From the NCBI RefSeq assembly GCF_000935045.1, contig NZ_JYKS01000023.1, positions 124,001-188,000 on the forward strand: a stretch of 64,000 nucleotides of DNA, in the 5' to 3' direction. Position 1 is the first letter of the stretch. Each line of letters begins with the position of its first letter. Shown here one piece after another: positions 52,839 through 63,826 of this stretch. Below the pieces are notes generated by a model. It did not search any database, was not told the DNA's origin, and saw nothing but the letters and a program-made list of their open reading frames with translations. This DNA comes from Pseudomonas sp. 10-1B (GTDB lineage: Bacteria > Pseudomonadota > Gammaproteobacteria > Pseudomonadales > Pseudomonadaceae). The position numbers and the translations under genes are program-made.

Positions 52839-53723
52839 CTATTTAACTTTCTGCTTTTCCAAGGCGATTTGATACAACAGGTTCTTGCGCACCCCGGTAA
52901 TTTCCGCAGCGAGCGCCGCTGCCCGCTTCAGCGGCAACTCCGCCAGCAGCAGGTCGAGCACACGCTGCGCCTCGGCGCTGATCGCCTGCTCGCCCTCGGG
53001 CGCACTCCAGCCACCGACCAGCACCACGCATTCACCGCGCTGCTGGTTGCTGTCGCCGGCAACGAAGGCCCGCAGCTCGGCCAGGGGCAGGCCCTTGAGG
53101 GTTTCGAACGTCTTGGTCAGCTCGCGCGCCAGCAGCGCCGGGCGCTCACCACCGAATACCGCCTCCATGTCTTCGAGGCATTCCAGGATACGGTGCGGGG
53201 CTTCGTAGAAGATCAGCGTGCGCGGCTCCTCCCTGACTTGCTCCAGGCGCGCTCGGCGCCCCACCGCCTTGGCCGGCAGGAAGCCTTCGAAGATGAAGCG
53301 GTCCGACGGCAGGCCGGCCGCCGACAGCGCGGCGATCAAGGCGCAGGCACCCGGCACCGGCACCACCCTCACACCCGCGGCCCGCGCCTGACGCACCAAG
53401 TGGTAGCCCGGGTCGGAGATCAATGGCGTGCCAGCATCGGAGACCAGCGCCACATCTTCACCCGCCAACAGCTTGGTGAGAAAACGCCCGCCCTCGTCGC
53501 GCTCGTTATGCTCATGGCAGGCCGCCAGCGGCGTCTCGATACCAAAGTGCTGCAGCAGGCGGATCGAATGGCGGGTGTCCTCGGCGGCGATCAGGGCCAC
53601 ATCGGCCAGTACCTTCAGCGCCCTGGCGCTCATGTCGTCGAGGTTGCCAATGGGGGTTGCGACCACATACAGCGTCCCCACCGCGGATTTCGAAGCCCCT
53701 GCCACATCAATCACTGCGCACAC
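52839..53723 (-). CDS. rsmI: 16S rRNA 2'-O-ribose C1402 methyltransferase RsmI
   Basis: 294 residues. Opens with [21 protein letters not shown] after a short leader; SAM-binding [17 protein letters not shown] and FEGFLPAK are RsmI signatures. It 2'-O-methylates C1402 of 16S rRNA, the base also modified by RsmH. The start is a GTG at 53721-53723; another GTG three codons on (53714) has better distance to the AGG at about 53733-53725 and is a fair alternative. It is divergent from lpoA. Confidence 0.95.
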   Translation of the reverse strand: MCAVIDVAGASKSAVGTLYVVATPIGNLDDMSARALKVLADVALIAAEDTRHSIRLLQHFGIETPLAACHEHNERDEGGRFLTKLLAGEDVALVSDAGTPLISDPGYHLVRQARAAGVRVVPVPGACALIAALSAAGLPSDRFIFEGFLPAKAVGRRARLEQVREEPRTLIFYEAPHRILECLEDMEAVFGGERPALLARELTKTFETLKGLPLAELRAFVAGDSNQQRGECVVLVGGWSAPEGEQAISAEAQRVLDLLLAELPLKRAAALAAEITGVRKNLLYQIALEKQKVK

Positions 53724-53900
53724 CTGTCTTTCGGATCAAAGGCGCCATTGTAGCCCGAGCGCCTGCAACAGGGCGCAAAGAACTTCGACGGCGATAGACG
53801 GCAGGCCACCTATAGTGAAGGATCGACACGGCAACATCGCGCCCCGGCCAGTGCTTGGGTACAATTGCCGGCCACCTTGATCGAGTAACAGGACCTTTAC

Positions 53901-55718
53901 ATGATCGCTTGCCTGCGGCTGTTCACAGCCCTCTGCCTCGCTGCCCTGCTGGCAGCCTGCGCCAGCTCGCCCTCATCCAGCCTGGGCGAACTGCCACGCA
54001 CCCCGGACGCCAGCATCGAGCAACTGCTCGAAAAGGCCGCTTCCAGCAAGTCGGCGGAGGACGCCGCCCTGCTGCGCCTGAGCGCAGCCGACCTGGCTTA
54101 CAAGCAGAAGGACTTCCCACGCGCCGCACGCATTCTCGAGCAGGTCCCGCTGGACACGCTCAAGCCGGCCCAGCAAGTGTTCGCCAGCACCCTCGGCGCC
54201 GAGCTGGCCATGAGCCGCAACCAGCCCAAGGCCGCCCTGACCGCCCTGGCTCACCCCAGCCTGCAGCACATCGCCGAGCTGCCAGCAGAACTGCAGGTGC
54301 GCACCTACAGCGTGCATGCCGCCGCCCTCGAAGCCGACGGCCAGGCCCTGGCTGCCGCGCAGCAGCGCGTGCTACTGGCCCCGCTGCTCAGCGATCAGGC
54401 CGCCAGCGCCAACAATGACGCTATCTGGGCCCTGGTCGCCTCGCTGCCGGCAGAGCAACTGCAGCAGCCAAGCAATGACCAGACCCTGGCCGGCTGGACC
54501 AGCCTGGCCTTCGCGGTGAAAAGCGCCGGCACCCTGGAGCAGCAACAAGCGGCTATCGACACCTGGGTCAAGCAGCACCCGGAGCACCCGGCCGCCCAGC
54601 AACTACCTGTGGCCCTGACCAAGCTCAAGGAACTGGCCAGCCAACCGCTGACCAAGATTGCCCTGCTGCTGCCCCAGGAAGGCCCACTGGCCGGTGTTGC
54701 CCGCGCCCTGCGTGATGGCTTCATGGCCGCGCACTTCCAGGCCCAGCAAGCCGGCCAGCCAGCACCCGCCGTGCAATTGTTCGACAGCTCGCGCATCGGC
54801 TCGCTCGACGACTTCTATCGCCAGGCCCAGGCCAGCGGCGTGCAACTGGTCATCGGCCCGCTGGAAAAACCACTGGTGAAGCAACTGGCCGCCAAGCCGC
54901 AACTGCCTATCACCACCCTGGCCCTGAACTACGCCGACGCCGGCCAGAAGGCCCCGCCGCAGCTGTTCCAGTTCGGCCTGGCTGCCGAAGACGAAGCTCG
55001 CGAAGTGTCCCGTCGCGCCCGTGCCGATGGCATGGTCCGCGCGGTGGCCCTGGTGCCGAGCGGCGAATGGGGTGACCGTGTGCTCGCCGCCTTCCGTCAG
55101 GACTGGGAAGGCAACGGTGGCACCCTGCTCGCCGCCGAGCGCATCGCCCAGCCGGTCGCCCTGGCCCAGCAGATTGCCGACCTGTTCCAGCTGCGCCAGA
55201 GCGAAGGCCGCGCCAAGAGCCTGCAGAGCACGGTAGGCGGCAACATCGCCGCACAACCGTCGCGCCGCCAGGACATCGACTTCATCTTCCTCGCCTCCAC
55301 CCCGCAACAGGCCCAGCAGATCAAGCCGACCCTGAACTTCCAGTACGCCGGGGACGTGCCGGTGTACGCCACCTCGAACCTGTACAGCGCCAGCGGTGAC
55401 GTCAACCAGTACAACGACATGAACGGCATCCGTTTCTGCGAAACGCCGTGGCTGCTCGACACCAGCAACAGCCTGCGCCAGCAGGTGGTACAGCAGTGGC
55501 CGCAAGCCGCCGGCAGCCTGGGCCGCCTGTATGCCATGGGCGTCGATGCCTACAGCCTGGCGCCGCGCCTGGGCCAGTTGAAAGCGCTGCCGGACAACCG
55601 TGTCCAGGGCCTTTCGGGCAGCCTGAGCATGAACGCCAACCAGCGTGTCGAGCGCCAGTTGCCATGGGCCGAGTTCGCCGGCGGCCAGGTCAAGCGCCTG
55701 CCTGACACCGTTCGCTGA
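53901..55718 (+). CDS. lpoA: Penicillin-binding protein activator lipoprotein LpoA
   Basis: 605 residues. Signal peptide with lipobox LAALLAAC (Cys20). The N-terminal half is a helical TPR-like domain, the C-terminal half (from about KIALLLPQEGPLAGVARALRDG) a periplasmic-binding-protein-like fold that in E. coli LpoA reaches PBP1A. In Pseudomonas the synthase activation role is partly taken by LpoP, so activity here is inferred from family only. ATG preceded by CAGGAC. Gene order rsmI<>lpoA-yraN-diaA-BON lipoprotein is the same as the E. coli yraL-yraP cluster. It overlaps yraN by one base (TGATG). Confidence 0.93.
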   Translation: MIACLRLFTALCLAALLAACASSPSSSLGELPRTPDASIEQLLEKAASSKSAEDAALLRLSAADLAYKQKDFPRAARILEQVPLDTLKPAQQVFASTLGAELAMSRNQPKAALTALAHPSLQHIAELPAELQVRTYSVHAAALEADGQALAAAQQRVLLAPLLSDQAASANNDAIWALVASLPAEQLQQPSNDQTLAGWTSLAFAVKSAGTLEQQQAAIDTWVKQHPEHPAAQQLPVALTKLKELASQPLTKIALLLPQEGPLAGVARALRDGFMAAHFQAQQAGQPAPAVQLFDSSRIGSLDDFYRQAQASGVQLVIGPLEKPLVKQLAAKPQLPITTLALNYADAGQKAPPQLFQFGLAAEDEAREVSRRARADGMVRAVALVPSGEWGDRVLAAFRQDWEGNGGTLLAAERIAQPVALAQQIADLFQLRQSEGRAKSLQSTVGGNIAAQPSRRQDIDFIFLASTPQQAQQIKPTLNFQYAGDVPVYATSNLYSASGDVNQYNDMNGIRFCETPWLLDTSNSLRQQVVQQWPQAAGSLGRLYAMGVDAYSLAPRLGQLKALPDNRVQGLSGSLSMNANQRVERQLPWAEFAGGQVKRLPDTVR

Positions 55719-56089
55719 TGGCTGCAGCGTCGCCCACCCGCGCCGGGCAAGCGGCAGAAACCCAGGCCCTTGAGTACCTTCAAGGGCAGGGCCTGCAACT
55801 GCTGGCACGCAACTGGCGATGCAAAGGCGGCGAGCTTGATCTGGTCATGCTCGACGCCGATACAGTAGTATTCGTCGAAGTCCGCTACCGGTTGCACGCG
55901 GGCTTCGGTGGCGCCCTCGGCAGTATCGACGGGCGCAAGCAGAAACGGCTGGTGCTCGCCGCCAGTCTGTTCCTGCAGAAGGAGCCCCACTGGGGCAACC
56001 ACCCCTGCCGCTTCGACGTAGTCGCCTTGCAGGGCAGCCACCACGCAGGCAGGCCGCTTCAATGGCTGAAAAACGCCTTCGAATGCTGA
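55718..56089 (+). CDS. yraN: YraN-family (UPF0102) nuclease-like protein
   Basis: 123 residues. The segment GQAAETQALEYLQGQGLQLLARNWRCKGGELDLVMLDADTVVFVEVRYR carries the E-x(n)-E-x-D-x(n)-E-V-K-like residues of the Holliday-junction-resolvase-like nuclease fold (PF02021), with Arg in place of the usual Lys in VEVR. No biochemical role is proven for the family. It is coupled to lpoA by a one-base overlap. Confidence 0.92.
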   Translation: MAAASPTRAGQAAETQALEYLQGQGLQLLARNWRCKGGELDLVMLDADTVVFVEVRYRLHAGFGGALGSIDGRKQKRLVLAASLFLQKEPHWGNHPCRFDVVALQGSHHAGRPLQWLKNAFEC

Positions 56090-56166
56090 ACCCACTTCAA
56101 TTTTTTTGCTCTATGTTTCGCGGGCTGGTCTTTGTTGCGCGTAGCGCCGGCCACCGCCCCACTTAA

Positions 56167-57344
<1,178 letters not shown>

Positions 57345-57360
57345 TTCATTAGCCTGTGCT

Positions 57361-57434
57361 GGCCTCTTCGCGGGTAAACCCGCTCCCACAGGGATATGAG
57401 CAAAACCCTGTGGGAGCGGGTTCACCCGCGAAGA
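57361..57434. repeat. Paired REP element, family B
   Basis: Inverted pair with CTTCGCGGGTAAACCCGCTC and GAGCGGGTTCACCCGCGAAG, between convergent genes. Confidence 0.9.
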
Positions 57435-57456
57435 ATGCGCCGCGATGCAAACAAAG

Positions 57457-57487
57457 AAAAAGGCGATCCGGTTGGATCGCCTTTTTT
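57457..57487. terminator. Two-way terminator between the BON lipoprotein and sspB
   Basis: AGGCGATCC (57461-57469) pairs with GGATCGCCT (57474-57482) around GGTT, with A-run on the left and T-run on the right, so it can stop both converging transcripts. Confidence 0.9.
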
Positions 57488-57488
57488 G

Positions 57489-57920
57489 TTACTTGACCAC
57501 TTTCAGGCTTGGTCGACCAGTCGGGCGCGGCGGCTGGCCACCACCTTCTGGCGGGCCATCGTCATCCGGCTGCACATCATCGTCTTCCAGGTCATCGCCA
57601 TCCATCAGCGGCGGTTCCAGCTCGAAGACCATGCCTTGGCCATTTTCGCGGGCGTAGATGCCCAGGATGGCGCCAACCGGCACGAACAGCGAATGGGCCA
57701 CGCCACTGAAGCGGCCCTCGAAGCTGACCGCGTCGTTGTCCATGTGCAGGCTGCGCACGGCACTTGGCGAGATGTTCAAGACGATCTGGCCGTCACTGGC
57801 GAAACCTTGTGGCACCTGCACTGCCGGGTATTCGGCGTTGACCAGCATATGAGGCGTGCAATCGTTGTCGACGATCCACTCGTACAGTGCTCGAACCAGA
57901 TAGGGGCGACTGGAGTTCAT
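57489..57920 (-). CDS. sspB: ClpXP adaptor protein SspB
   Basis: 143 residues from the ATG at 57918-57920 (AAGGAG upstream). The folded N-domain (SSRPYLVRALYEWIVDNDCTPHMLVNAEYPAVQVP) binds ssrA tags; an acidic, Pro-rich linker (DGDDLEDDDVQPDDDGPPEGG) leads to a C-terminal GRPSLKVVK that docks on ClpX. It speeds degradation of ssrA-tagged proteins. It is 10 bases after sspA, in one operon. Confidence 0.96.
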   Translation of the reverse strand: MNSSRPYLVRALYEWIVDNDCTPHMLVNAEYPAVQVPQGFASDGQIVLNISPSAVRSLHMDNDAVSFEGRFSGVAHSLFVPVGAILGIYARENGQGMVFELEPPLMDGDDLEDDDVQPDDDGPPEGGGQPPRPTGRPSLKVVK

Positions 57921-57930
57921 CAACGGCTCC

Positions 57931-58647
<717 letters not shown>

Positions 58648-58671
58648 CAACAACCAGAAACTACTGCGTGA

Positions 58672-59451
58672 TCAGTGCACGTCCTTCCAGTATTCACGCT
58701 TGAGCAAGTAGGCGAATACGAAGAAGAAAGCCAGGTACAGCAACACGTAGGTACCGATGCGCTGGCTTTCCAGTTTGACCGGGTTGGCCGAATAGGCCAG
58801 GAAGGTCACCAGGTTCTTGACCTTCTCGTCGAACTGCTCGGTGGTCAGGGTACCGGATTTCGGCGTGATGGTCAGCTGGTCACAGGCTTCATGGGTGACC
58901 GGGCTGCCGGTCAACGGGTCGAATTGCTTCTTGCCATCGGTCACGGTCTGCACCTGCTTGCAGCCGATCACCTGGTTACCCTGCAGGCCGACCAGTACGT
59001 TAGGCATGCCGACGTTCGGGAACACCTTGTTGTTCACCCCATAAGGCCGCGATGGGTCCTCGTAGAAGCTGCGCAGGTAGGTGTACAGCCAGTCGGTGCC
59101 ACGTACCCGGGCCACCAGGGTCAAGTCGGGCGGCGCGGCGCCGAACCAGGTCTTGGCATCGCTGGGCTGCATGCCGATCTGCATGTGGTCACCAATCTTG
59201 GCACCGGTGAACACCAGCTTCTCTAGCATCAGCTCGTGAGGGATACCCAGGTCATCGGCCACCCGCTCGTAACGCTGGAACTTGGCACTGTGGCAACCCA
59301 TGCAATAGTTGGCGAAGGTACGCGCACCGTCCTGCATGGCAGCCTTGTCGGTCAGGTCGATATCGACCTTGTCCAGTTCCAGGCCGTGTTCGGCAGCGAA
59401 GGAAAAGGCAGGCATCACTGCCAGCAAAAATACTGCAATCAACTTTTTCAT
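58672..59451 (-). CDS. petC: Cytochrome c1 of the bc1 complex
   Basis: 259 residues from the ATG at 59449-59451. A signal peptide (MKKLIAVFLLAVMPAFSFA), the heme site C50-MG-C53-H54, an axial-Met region (HMQIGMQPSDAKTWFGAAPP) and a C-terminal membrane anchor (TYVLLYLAFFFVFAYLLKREYW). It passes electrons from the Rieske protein to soluble cytochromes. Its start overlaps the petB stop by one base. Confidence 0.97.
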   Translation of the reverse strand: MKKLIAVFLLAVMPAFSFAAEHGLELDKVDIDLTDKAAMQDGARTFANYCMGCHSAKFQRYERVADDLGIPHELMLEKLVFTGAKIGDHMQIGMQPSDAKTWFGAAPPDLTLVARVRGTDWLYTYLRSFYEDPSRPYGVNNKVFPNVGMPNVLVGLQGNQVIGCKQVQTVTDGKKQFDPLTGSPVTHEACDQLTITPKSGTLTTEQFDEKVKNLVTFLAYSANPVKLESQRIGTYVLLYLAFFFVFAYLLKREYWKDVH

Positions 59452-60665
59452 CAGCCAGTCACCCTTTCCGGAACCGGTTTGGTCTTCTCGAGCCTTGTGT
59501 AGAACGGCATCAGCAGGAAGTAGGCGAAGTACAACACCGTGCACACCTGCGACAGCAAGGTACGCCCAGGTGTCGGTGCCAGTACGCCCAGCACACCGAG
59601 GATGACGAAGGCCACGCAGAACACCAGCAGGAAGACCTTGCTGATCCAGCCCTTGTAACGCATGGAACGTACCGGGCTGCGGTCGAGCCAGGGCAGCACG
59701 AACAGCACGGCAATGGCCGCACCCATGGCGATGACGCCCATCAGCTTGTCAGGTACCGCACGCAGGATCGCGTAGAACGGCGTGAAGTACCACACGGGCG
59801 CGATGTGCTCCGGCGTCTTGAAGGCGTTGGCCTGCTCGAAGTTCGGTTTCTCCAGGAAGTAACCACCCATTTCCGGGAAGAAGAACACCACGGCGCAGAA
59901 CACGAACAGGAATACCACCACGCCGACGATATCCTTGACGGTGTAGTACGGGTGGAATGGAATGCCGTCCAGCGGAATGCCGTTTTCGTCCTTTTTCTTC
60001 TTGATGTCGACGCCATCGGGGTTGTTCGAGCCCACTTCGTGCAGGGCAAGGATGTGCAGTACCACCAGGCCGAGAATCACGATTGGCAGGGCAACCACGT
60101 GCAGGGCGAAGAAGCGGTTCAGGGTGATGCCCGAGATCAGGTAGTCACCGCGGATCCACTGGGTGAGGTCGTCACCGATCACCGGGATGGCACCGAACAG
60201 CGAGATGATCACCTGGGCGCCCCAGTACGACATCTGGCCCCAAGGCAGCAGATAGCCCATGAATGCTTCGGCCATCAGCGCCAGGTAGATCAGCATGCCG
60301 AATAGCCATACCAGCTCACGTGGCTTCTGGTACGAGCCGTAGAGCAGGCCACGGAACATGTGCAGGTAGACCACGATGAAGAACGCCGATGCACCGGTGG
60401 AGTGCAGGTAGCGCAGGATCCAGCCGTATTCCACGTCACGCATGATGTACTCGACCGAGGCGAATGCCTCTTCCGCCGAGGGCGTGAAGCTCATGGTCAG
60501 CCACACACCGGTGACGATCTGGTTGACCAGCACCAGCAGCGCCAGGGAGCCGAAGAAGTACAGGAAGTTGAAGTTCTTGGGCGCGTAATACTTGCTCAGG
60601 TGGTCTTCCCACATCTTGGTAGCGGGGAAGCGAGCATCAATCCAGTCCATGAACTTGCTCATCAT
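59451..60665 (-). CDS. petB: Cytochrome b of the bc1 complex
   Basis: 404 residues with about eight or nine helices. Heme ligands lie in LRYLHSTGASAFFIVVYLHMFRG and FFALHVVALPIVILGLVVLHI; the Qo-site PEWY-like motif reads APVWYF after the hinge (KTPEHIAPVWYFTPFYAILR). It takes electrons from ubiquinol. The start is the first of two adjacent Mets; either fits AGGAG upstream. It overlaps petA by 4 bases. Confidence 0.97.
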   Translation of the reverse strand: MMSKFMDWIDARFPATKMWEDHLSKYYAPKNFNFLYFFGSLALLVLVNQIVTGVWLTMSFTPSAEEAFASVEYIMRDVEYGWILRYLHSTGASAFFIVVYLHMFRGLLYGSYQKPRELVWLFGMLIYLALMAEAFMGYLLPWGQMSYWGAQVIISLFGAIPVIGDDLTQWIRGDYLISGITLNRFFALHVVALPIVILGLVVLHILALHEVGSNNPDGVDIKKKKDENGIPLDGIPFHPYYTVKDIVGVVVFLFVFCAVVFFFPEMGGYFLEKPNFEQANAFKTPEHIAPVWYFTPFYAILRAVPDKLMGVIAMGAAIAVLFVLPWLDRSPVRSMRYKGWISKVFLLVFCVAFVILGVLGVLAPTPGRTLLSQVCTVLYFAYFLLMPFYTRLEKTKPVPERVTG

Positions 60666-61255
60666 GCGTTCTCCTGGTCGACGCCGATGACGATGATCTC
60701 GTCCGACTCGTAAGAGTGCGGTGGCACGGGCAGGTTGAGGGGCGCCGGCTGCGACTTGTAGACACGGCCAGCCAGGTCATAGTGGGAACCGTGGCAGGGG
60801 CAGAAGTAGCCACCTACCCATTTCGGGCCGAGGTCGGCTGGCGCGACTTCCGGACGGAAGGTGGGCGAGCAGCCCAGGTGCGTGCACAAACCAACGAGAA
60901 TCAGGATTTCCGGCTTGATCGAGCGAACCTCCGGGTCGACGTAGGTCGGCTGCACAGAAGCCTTGGACTCGGGGTCGGACAGGTCAGCGGTGATTTTTTT
61001 CAGGTTACCGAGGATTTCTTCCGTTCGCCGCACGATGAACACAGGCTGGCCACGCCACTCCGCCACCATCTGCTGCCCGGCCTCGACCTTGGCGATATTG
61101 ACCTTCACCGGTGCACCCGCGGCTTTCGCCTTGGCACTGGGAAACCATGACCCCACGAACGGTACCGCAGCCCCCACTGCCCCCGCTGCCCCGACCACGG
61201 ATGTCGCGGCTACGAGGAAGCGGCGCCGGCCTGCGTTGACGCCGTCATTGCTCAT
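60662..61255 (-). CDS. petA: Rieske iron-sulfur protein of the bc1 complex
   Basis: 197 residues. A twin-arginine signal-anchor (AGRRRFLVAATSVVGAAGA) precedes the soluble domain with both cluster-binding boxes, CTHLGC and CPCHGSHYD. It carries the [2Fe-2S] cluster that accepts electrons from ubiquinol at the Qo site. First gene of petABC; a promoter candidate lies about 85-115 bases upstream. Confidence 0.98.
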   Translation of the reverse strand: MSNDGVNAGRRRFLVAATSVVGAAGAVGAAVPFVGSWFPSAKAKAAGAPVKVNIAKVEAGQQMVAEWRGQPVFIVRRTEEILGNLKKITADLSDPESKASVQPTYVDPEVRSIKPEILILVGLCTHLGCSPTFRPEVAPADLGPKWVGGYFCPCHGSHYDLAGRVYKSQPAPLNLPVPPHSYESDEIIVIGVDQENA

Positions 61256-61338
61256 TCAGTCCTCTCCCATCAGCTTGCTTGGCCTGTTGAATCAGGCCTG
61301 TACTTAGGTTGTGTCTGTGGCCGTAAAAATTGGTCGCC

Positions 61339-61368
61339 ATGGTAAGAAACAAATCCACACACTGACAA
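61339..61368 (-). promoter_or_regulatory. Candidate promoter of petABC
   Basis: On the - strand TTGTCA (61368-61363) and TACCAT (61344-61339) with 18 bases between. The -35 is good, the -10 fits 4 of 6. The leader would be about 77 bases. Confidence 0.45.
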
Positions 61369-61470
61369 GGTGATTACCCCGGCAAGGGGCCTTAACCAGC
61401 GCTTTGCTTGATCTGCGTCTATGCGACAAGTGGTCACCGACATGCTGACAGGTTAGTTCAAGCCAAAAAA

Positions 61471-61498
61471 AAAGCCCGGTTCCAAGGAACCGGGCTTT
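61471..61498 (-). terminator. rplM-rpsI terminator
   Basis: GCCCGGTTCC (61474-61483) pairs with GGAACCGGGC (61486-61495), and on the - strand nine T follow. It lies 23 bases after the rpsI stop. Confidence 0.92.
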
Positions 61499-61518
61499 TC
61501 TCGACTGCCGAAGCGGTA

Positions 61519-61911
61519 TTAACGCTTGGAGTACTGAGGACGCTTACGCGCTTTACGCAGACCCACTTTCTTACGCTCGACTTCACGAGCGTCGCGGGTG
61601 ACGTAACCAGCACGACGCAGAGCGCCACGCAGGGTTTCGTCGTATTCCATCAGAGCGCGGGTGATACCGTGACGGATCGCACCGGCTTGACCGCTGACAC
61701 CACCACCGGAAACGGTGACGTAGATGTCGAACTTCTCGACGGTCTCGGTCAGCTCCAGCGGCTGACGAACAACCATGCGAGCGGTTTCGCGACCGAAGAA
61801 CACGTCCAGAGAACGGTTGTTGATGGAAATGTTACCAGTACCCGGACGCAGGAATACGCGAGCGGTTGCGGTCTTGCGACGGCCAGTGCCGTAATTTTGA
61901 GTCGCCGACAT
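61519..61911 (-). CDS. rpsI: Ribosomal protein S9 (uS9)
   Basis: 130 residues. [19 protein letters not shown] at the start and the basic C-terminal tail [14 protein letters not shown] that reaches the P-site tRNA are typical. It is 14 bases after rplM in the usual L13-S9 operon. Confidence 0.99.
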   Translation of the reverse strand: MSATQNYGTGRRKTATARVFLRPGTGNISINNRSLDVFFGRETARMVVRQPLELTETVEKFDIYVTVSGGGVSGQAGAIRHGITRALMEYDETLRGALRRAGYVTRDAREVERKKVGLRKARKRPQYSKR

Positions 61912-61925
61912 AATGAACTATCCCG

Positions 61926-62354
61926 TTAGATCTTCAGTTCTTGAGGCTGCTGAGCAGTGTGTGGGTGAGCAGCACCCGCGTACACTTTCAGCTTGCGGTA
62001 CATGTCGCGACCCAGCGGGTTCTTCGGCAGCATGCCTTTGACCGCAGTTTCGATAACACGCTCAGGGGCCTTGGCGATCAACTTCTCGAAGTTGATTTCC
62101 TTGATACCGCCCGGGAAACCGGAGTGGGAGTAGTACATTTTGTCGGAAGACTTGGCACCAGTCACACGAACCTGCTCGGCGTTGATGACGACGATGTAGT
62201 CGCCGGTGTCAACGTGAGGGGTGTATTCTGGTTTGTGTTTGCCACGCAGACGGCTAGCGATTTCGGTAGCCAGACGACCCAGGGTCTGGCCAGCGGCGTC
62301 GACTACGAACCACTCGCGCTTTACTGTTTCCGGTTTAGCAGTAAAAGTTTTCAT
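61926..62354 (-). CDS. rplM: Ribosomal protein L13 (uL13)
   Basis: 142 residues. [41 protein letters not shown] and [20 protein letters not shown] mark L13. It is an early-assembling 50S protein and first gene of the rplM-rpsI operon, read from the strong promoter at 62398-62426 with a leader of about 35 bases. Confidence 0.99.
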   Translation of the reverse strand: MKTFTAKPETVKREWFVVDAAGQTLGRLATEIASRLRGKHKPEYTPHVDTGDYIVVINAEQVRVTGAKSSDKMYYSHSGFPGGIKEINFEKLIAKAPERVIETAVKGMLPKNPLGRDMYRKLKVYAGAAHPHTAQQPQELKI

Positions 62355-62397
62355 TCTCTAAAGCCTCAGAGGCCGCCCAGCGAAAAATAGACGGCGA

Positions 62398-62426
62398 ATC
62401 TTACTGGATAGTGCACAGCTTGCCAA
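62398..62426 (-). promoter_or_regulatory. rplM-rpsI promoter with dyad over the -35
   Basis: On the - strand TTGGCA (62426-62421) and TAAGAT (62403-62398) with a 17-base spacer. A perfect 7-bp inverted repeat (GCTTGCC-AAG-GGCAAGC, 62418-62434) covers the -35 box. Confidence 0.75.
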
Positions 62427-62611
62427 GGGCAAGCGCGCAGCCGAACGCTGACGCTTTTGGGGGCTCGGGTCAGGCACGCCAATGTTCGACGGGGTTCTTC
62501 CTGCGTGGTGGTGCATCACTTCCGCCACACGGAGAGGGGCCGAATTATCCAGATTGCGCGAAAAATTTCAACCTGCTTTGATGGGCTTCTTTGCCTAGGA
62601 GTGTCTACCCG

Positions 62612-63652
62612 ATGGAATACCGCCAGCTCGGCCGTACCGACCTCAACGTCAGCGCCCTGTGCCTGGGCACCATGACCTGGGGCGAGCAGAACGTCCAGGC
62701 CGAGGCCTTCGAACAGATTGCCCGGGCCAAGGCCGCCGGGGTCAACTTCATCGACACCGCCGAGATGTACCCGGTGCCGCCCCGCCCGGAAACCTACGCC
62801 GCCACCGAGCGCATCATCGGCAACTGGTTCAGCCAGATGGGCGACCGCGATGACTGGCTCCTGGCCAGCAAGGTCGCCGGCCCTGGCAATGGCATCAGCC
62901 ACATCCGCGACGGCCAGCTCAAGCACAACCGCCAGCACATCGTCGCGGCACTGGACGAGAGCCTCAAGCGCCTGCAGACCGACCGTATCGACCTGTACCA
63001 GCTGCACTGGCCCGAGCGCAGCACCAACTTCTTCGGCAAGCTGGGCTACCAGCACCTGCCGCAGGACCACTTCACTCCGCTGGAAGAAACCCTCGAAGTG
63101 CTCGACGAGCAGGTTCGCGCGGGCAAGATCCGCCATATCGGCCTGTCCAACGAAACGCCCTGGGGCACCATGAAGTTCCTGCAACTGGCTGAAAACCGTG
63201 GCTGGCCGCGGGCGGTGTCGATCCAGAACCCGTACAACCTGCTCAACCGCAGCTTCGAGGTAGGCCTGGCGGAGGTGGCCATCCGCGAGCAGTGTGGCCT
63301 GCTGGCCTATTCGCCGCTGGCGTTCGGCATGCTTTCGGGCAAGTACGAGAACGGCGCACGGCCAGAGAACGCACGCCTGACCCTGTTCAGCCGCTTTGCC
63401 CGTTACTCCAACCCACAAACCGTAGCGGCCTGCAGCCATTACGTGCAGTTGGCCCGCGAGCATGGCCTGGACCCGGCGCAGATGGCCCTGGCGTTCGTCA
63501 CCCGGCAGCCATTCGTGACCAGCAACATCATTGGCGCGACCAGCCTGGAGCAACTGGACAGCAACCTGGCCAGCCTCGAGCTGAACCTGAGCGACGAACT
63601 GCTGGCGGCGATCGAGGCGATTCACCAGGAGCAGCCGAACCCGGCGCCTTGA
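62612..63652 (+). CDS. tas: Tas-type NADP(H)-dependent aldo-keto reductase
   Basis: 346 residues from the ATG at 62612, the same length as E. coli Tas; AGGAG lies 10 bases upstream. Characteristic segments are FIDTAEMYPVPPRPET (catalytic Asp and Tyr), DLYQLHWPERSTNFFGKLGY, IQNPYNLLNRSFEVGLAE and VTSNIIGATSLEQLDSN. Family members reduce carbonyls with NADPH; E. coli tas was found as a suppressor of a starvation-linked tyrosine auxotroph, with no firm physiological substrate. Divergent from rplM. Confidence 0.92.
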   Translation: MEYRQLGRTDLNVSALCLGTMTWGEQNVQAEAFEQIARAKAAGVNFIDTAEMYPVPPRPETYAATERIIGNWFSQMGDRDDWLLASKVAGPGNGISHIRDGQLKHNRQHIVAALDESLKRLQTDRIDLYQLHWPERSTNFFGKLGYQHLPQDHFTPLEETLEVLDEQVRAGKIRHIGLSNETPWGTMKFLQLAENRGWPRAVSIQNPYNLLNRSFEVGLAEVAIREQCGLLAYSPLAFGMLSGKYENGARPENARLTLFSRFARYSNPQTVAACSHYVQLAREHGLDPAQMALAFVTRQPFVTSNIIGATSLEQLDSNLASLELNLSDELLAAIEAIHQEQPNPAP

Positions 63653-63667
63653 GCGCAATCCTGTGCC

Positions 63668-63745
63668 GACCTCTTCGCGGGTAAACCCGCTCCTACACTG
63701 TTCATCGCAGGCCCTGTAGGAGCGGGCTTGCCCGCGAAGAAGGCC
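63668..63745. repeat. Paired REP element, family B
   Basis: CTCTTCGCGGGTAAACCCGC and GCGGGCTTGCCCGCGAAGA in inverted order, with arms of unequal sequence (AAACC against CTTGC). Lies between tas and the regulator gene. Confidence 0.88.
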
Positions 63746-63826
63746 ACGCGGTGCATCGGGCTAGACACAATCGCCAAAAAATAAGACGATCCAGCCGGTG
63801 ATTGACCACTCTACCCTATAAGAACA

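Noticed and set aside
52629..53753. Open frame on the + strand over rnpB and opposite rsmI
   Set aside because: Overlaps the conserved RNase P RNA and a well-supported methyltransferase gene.
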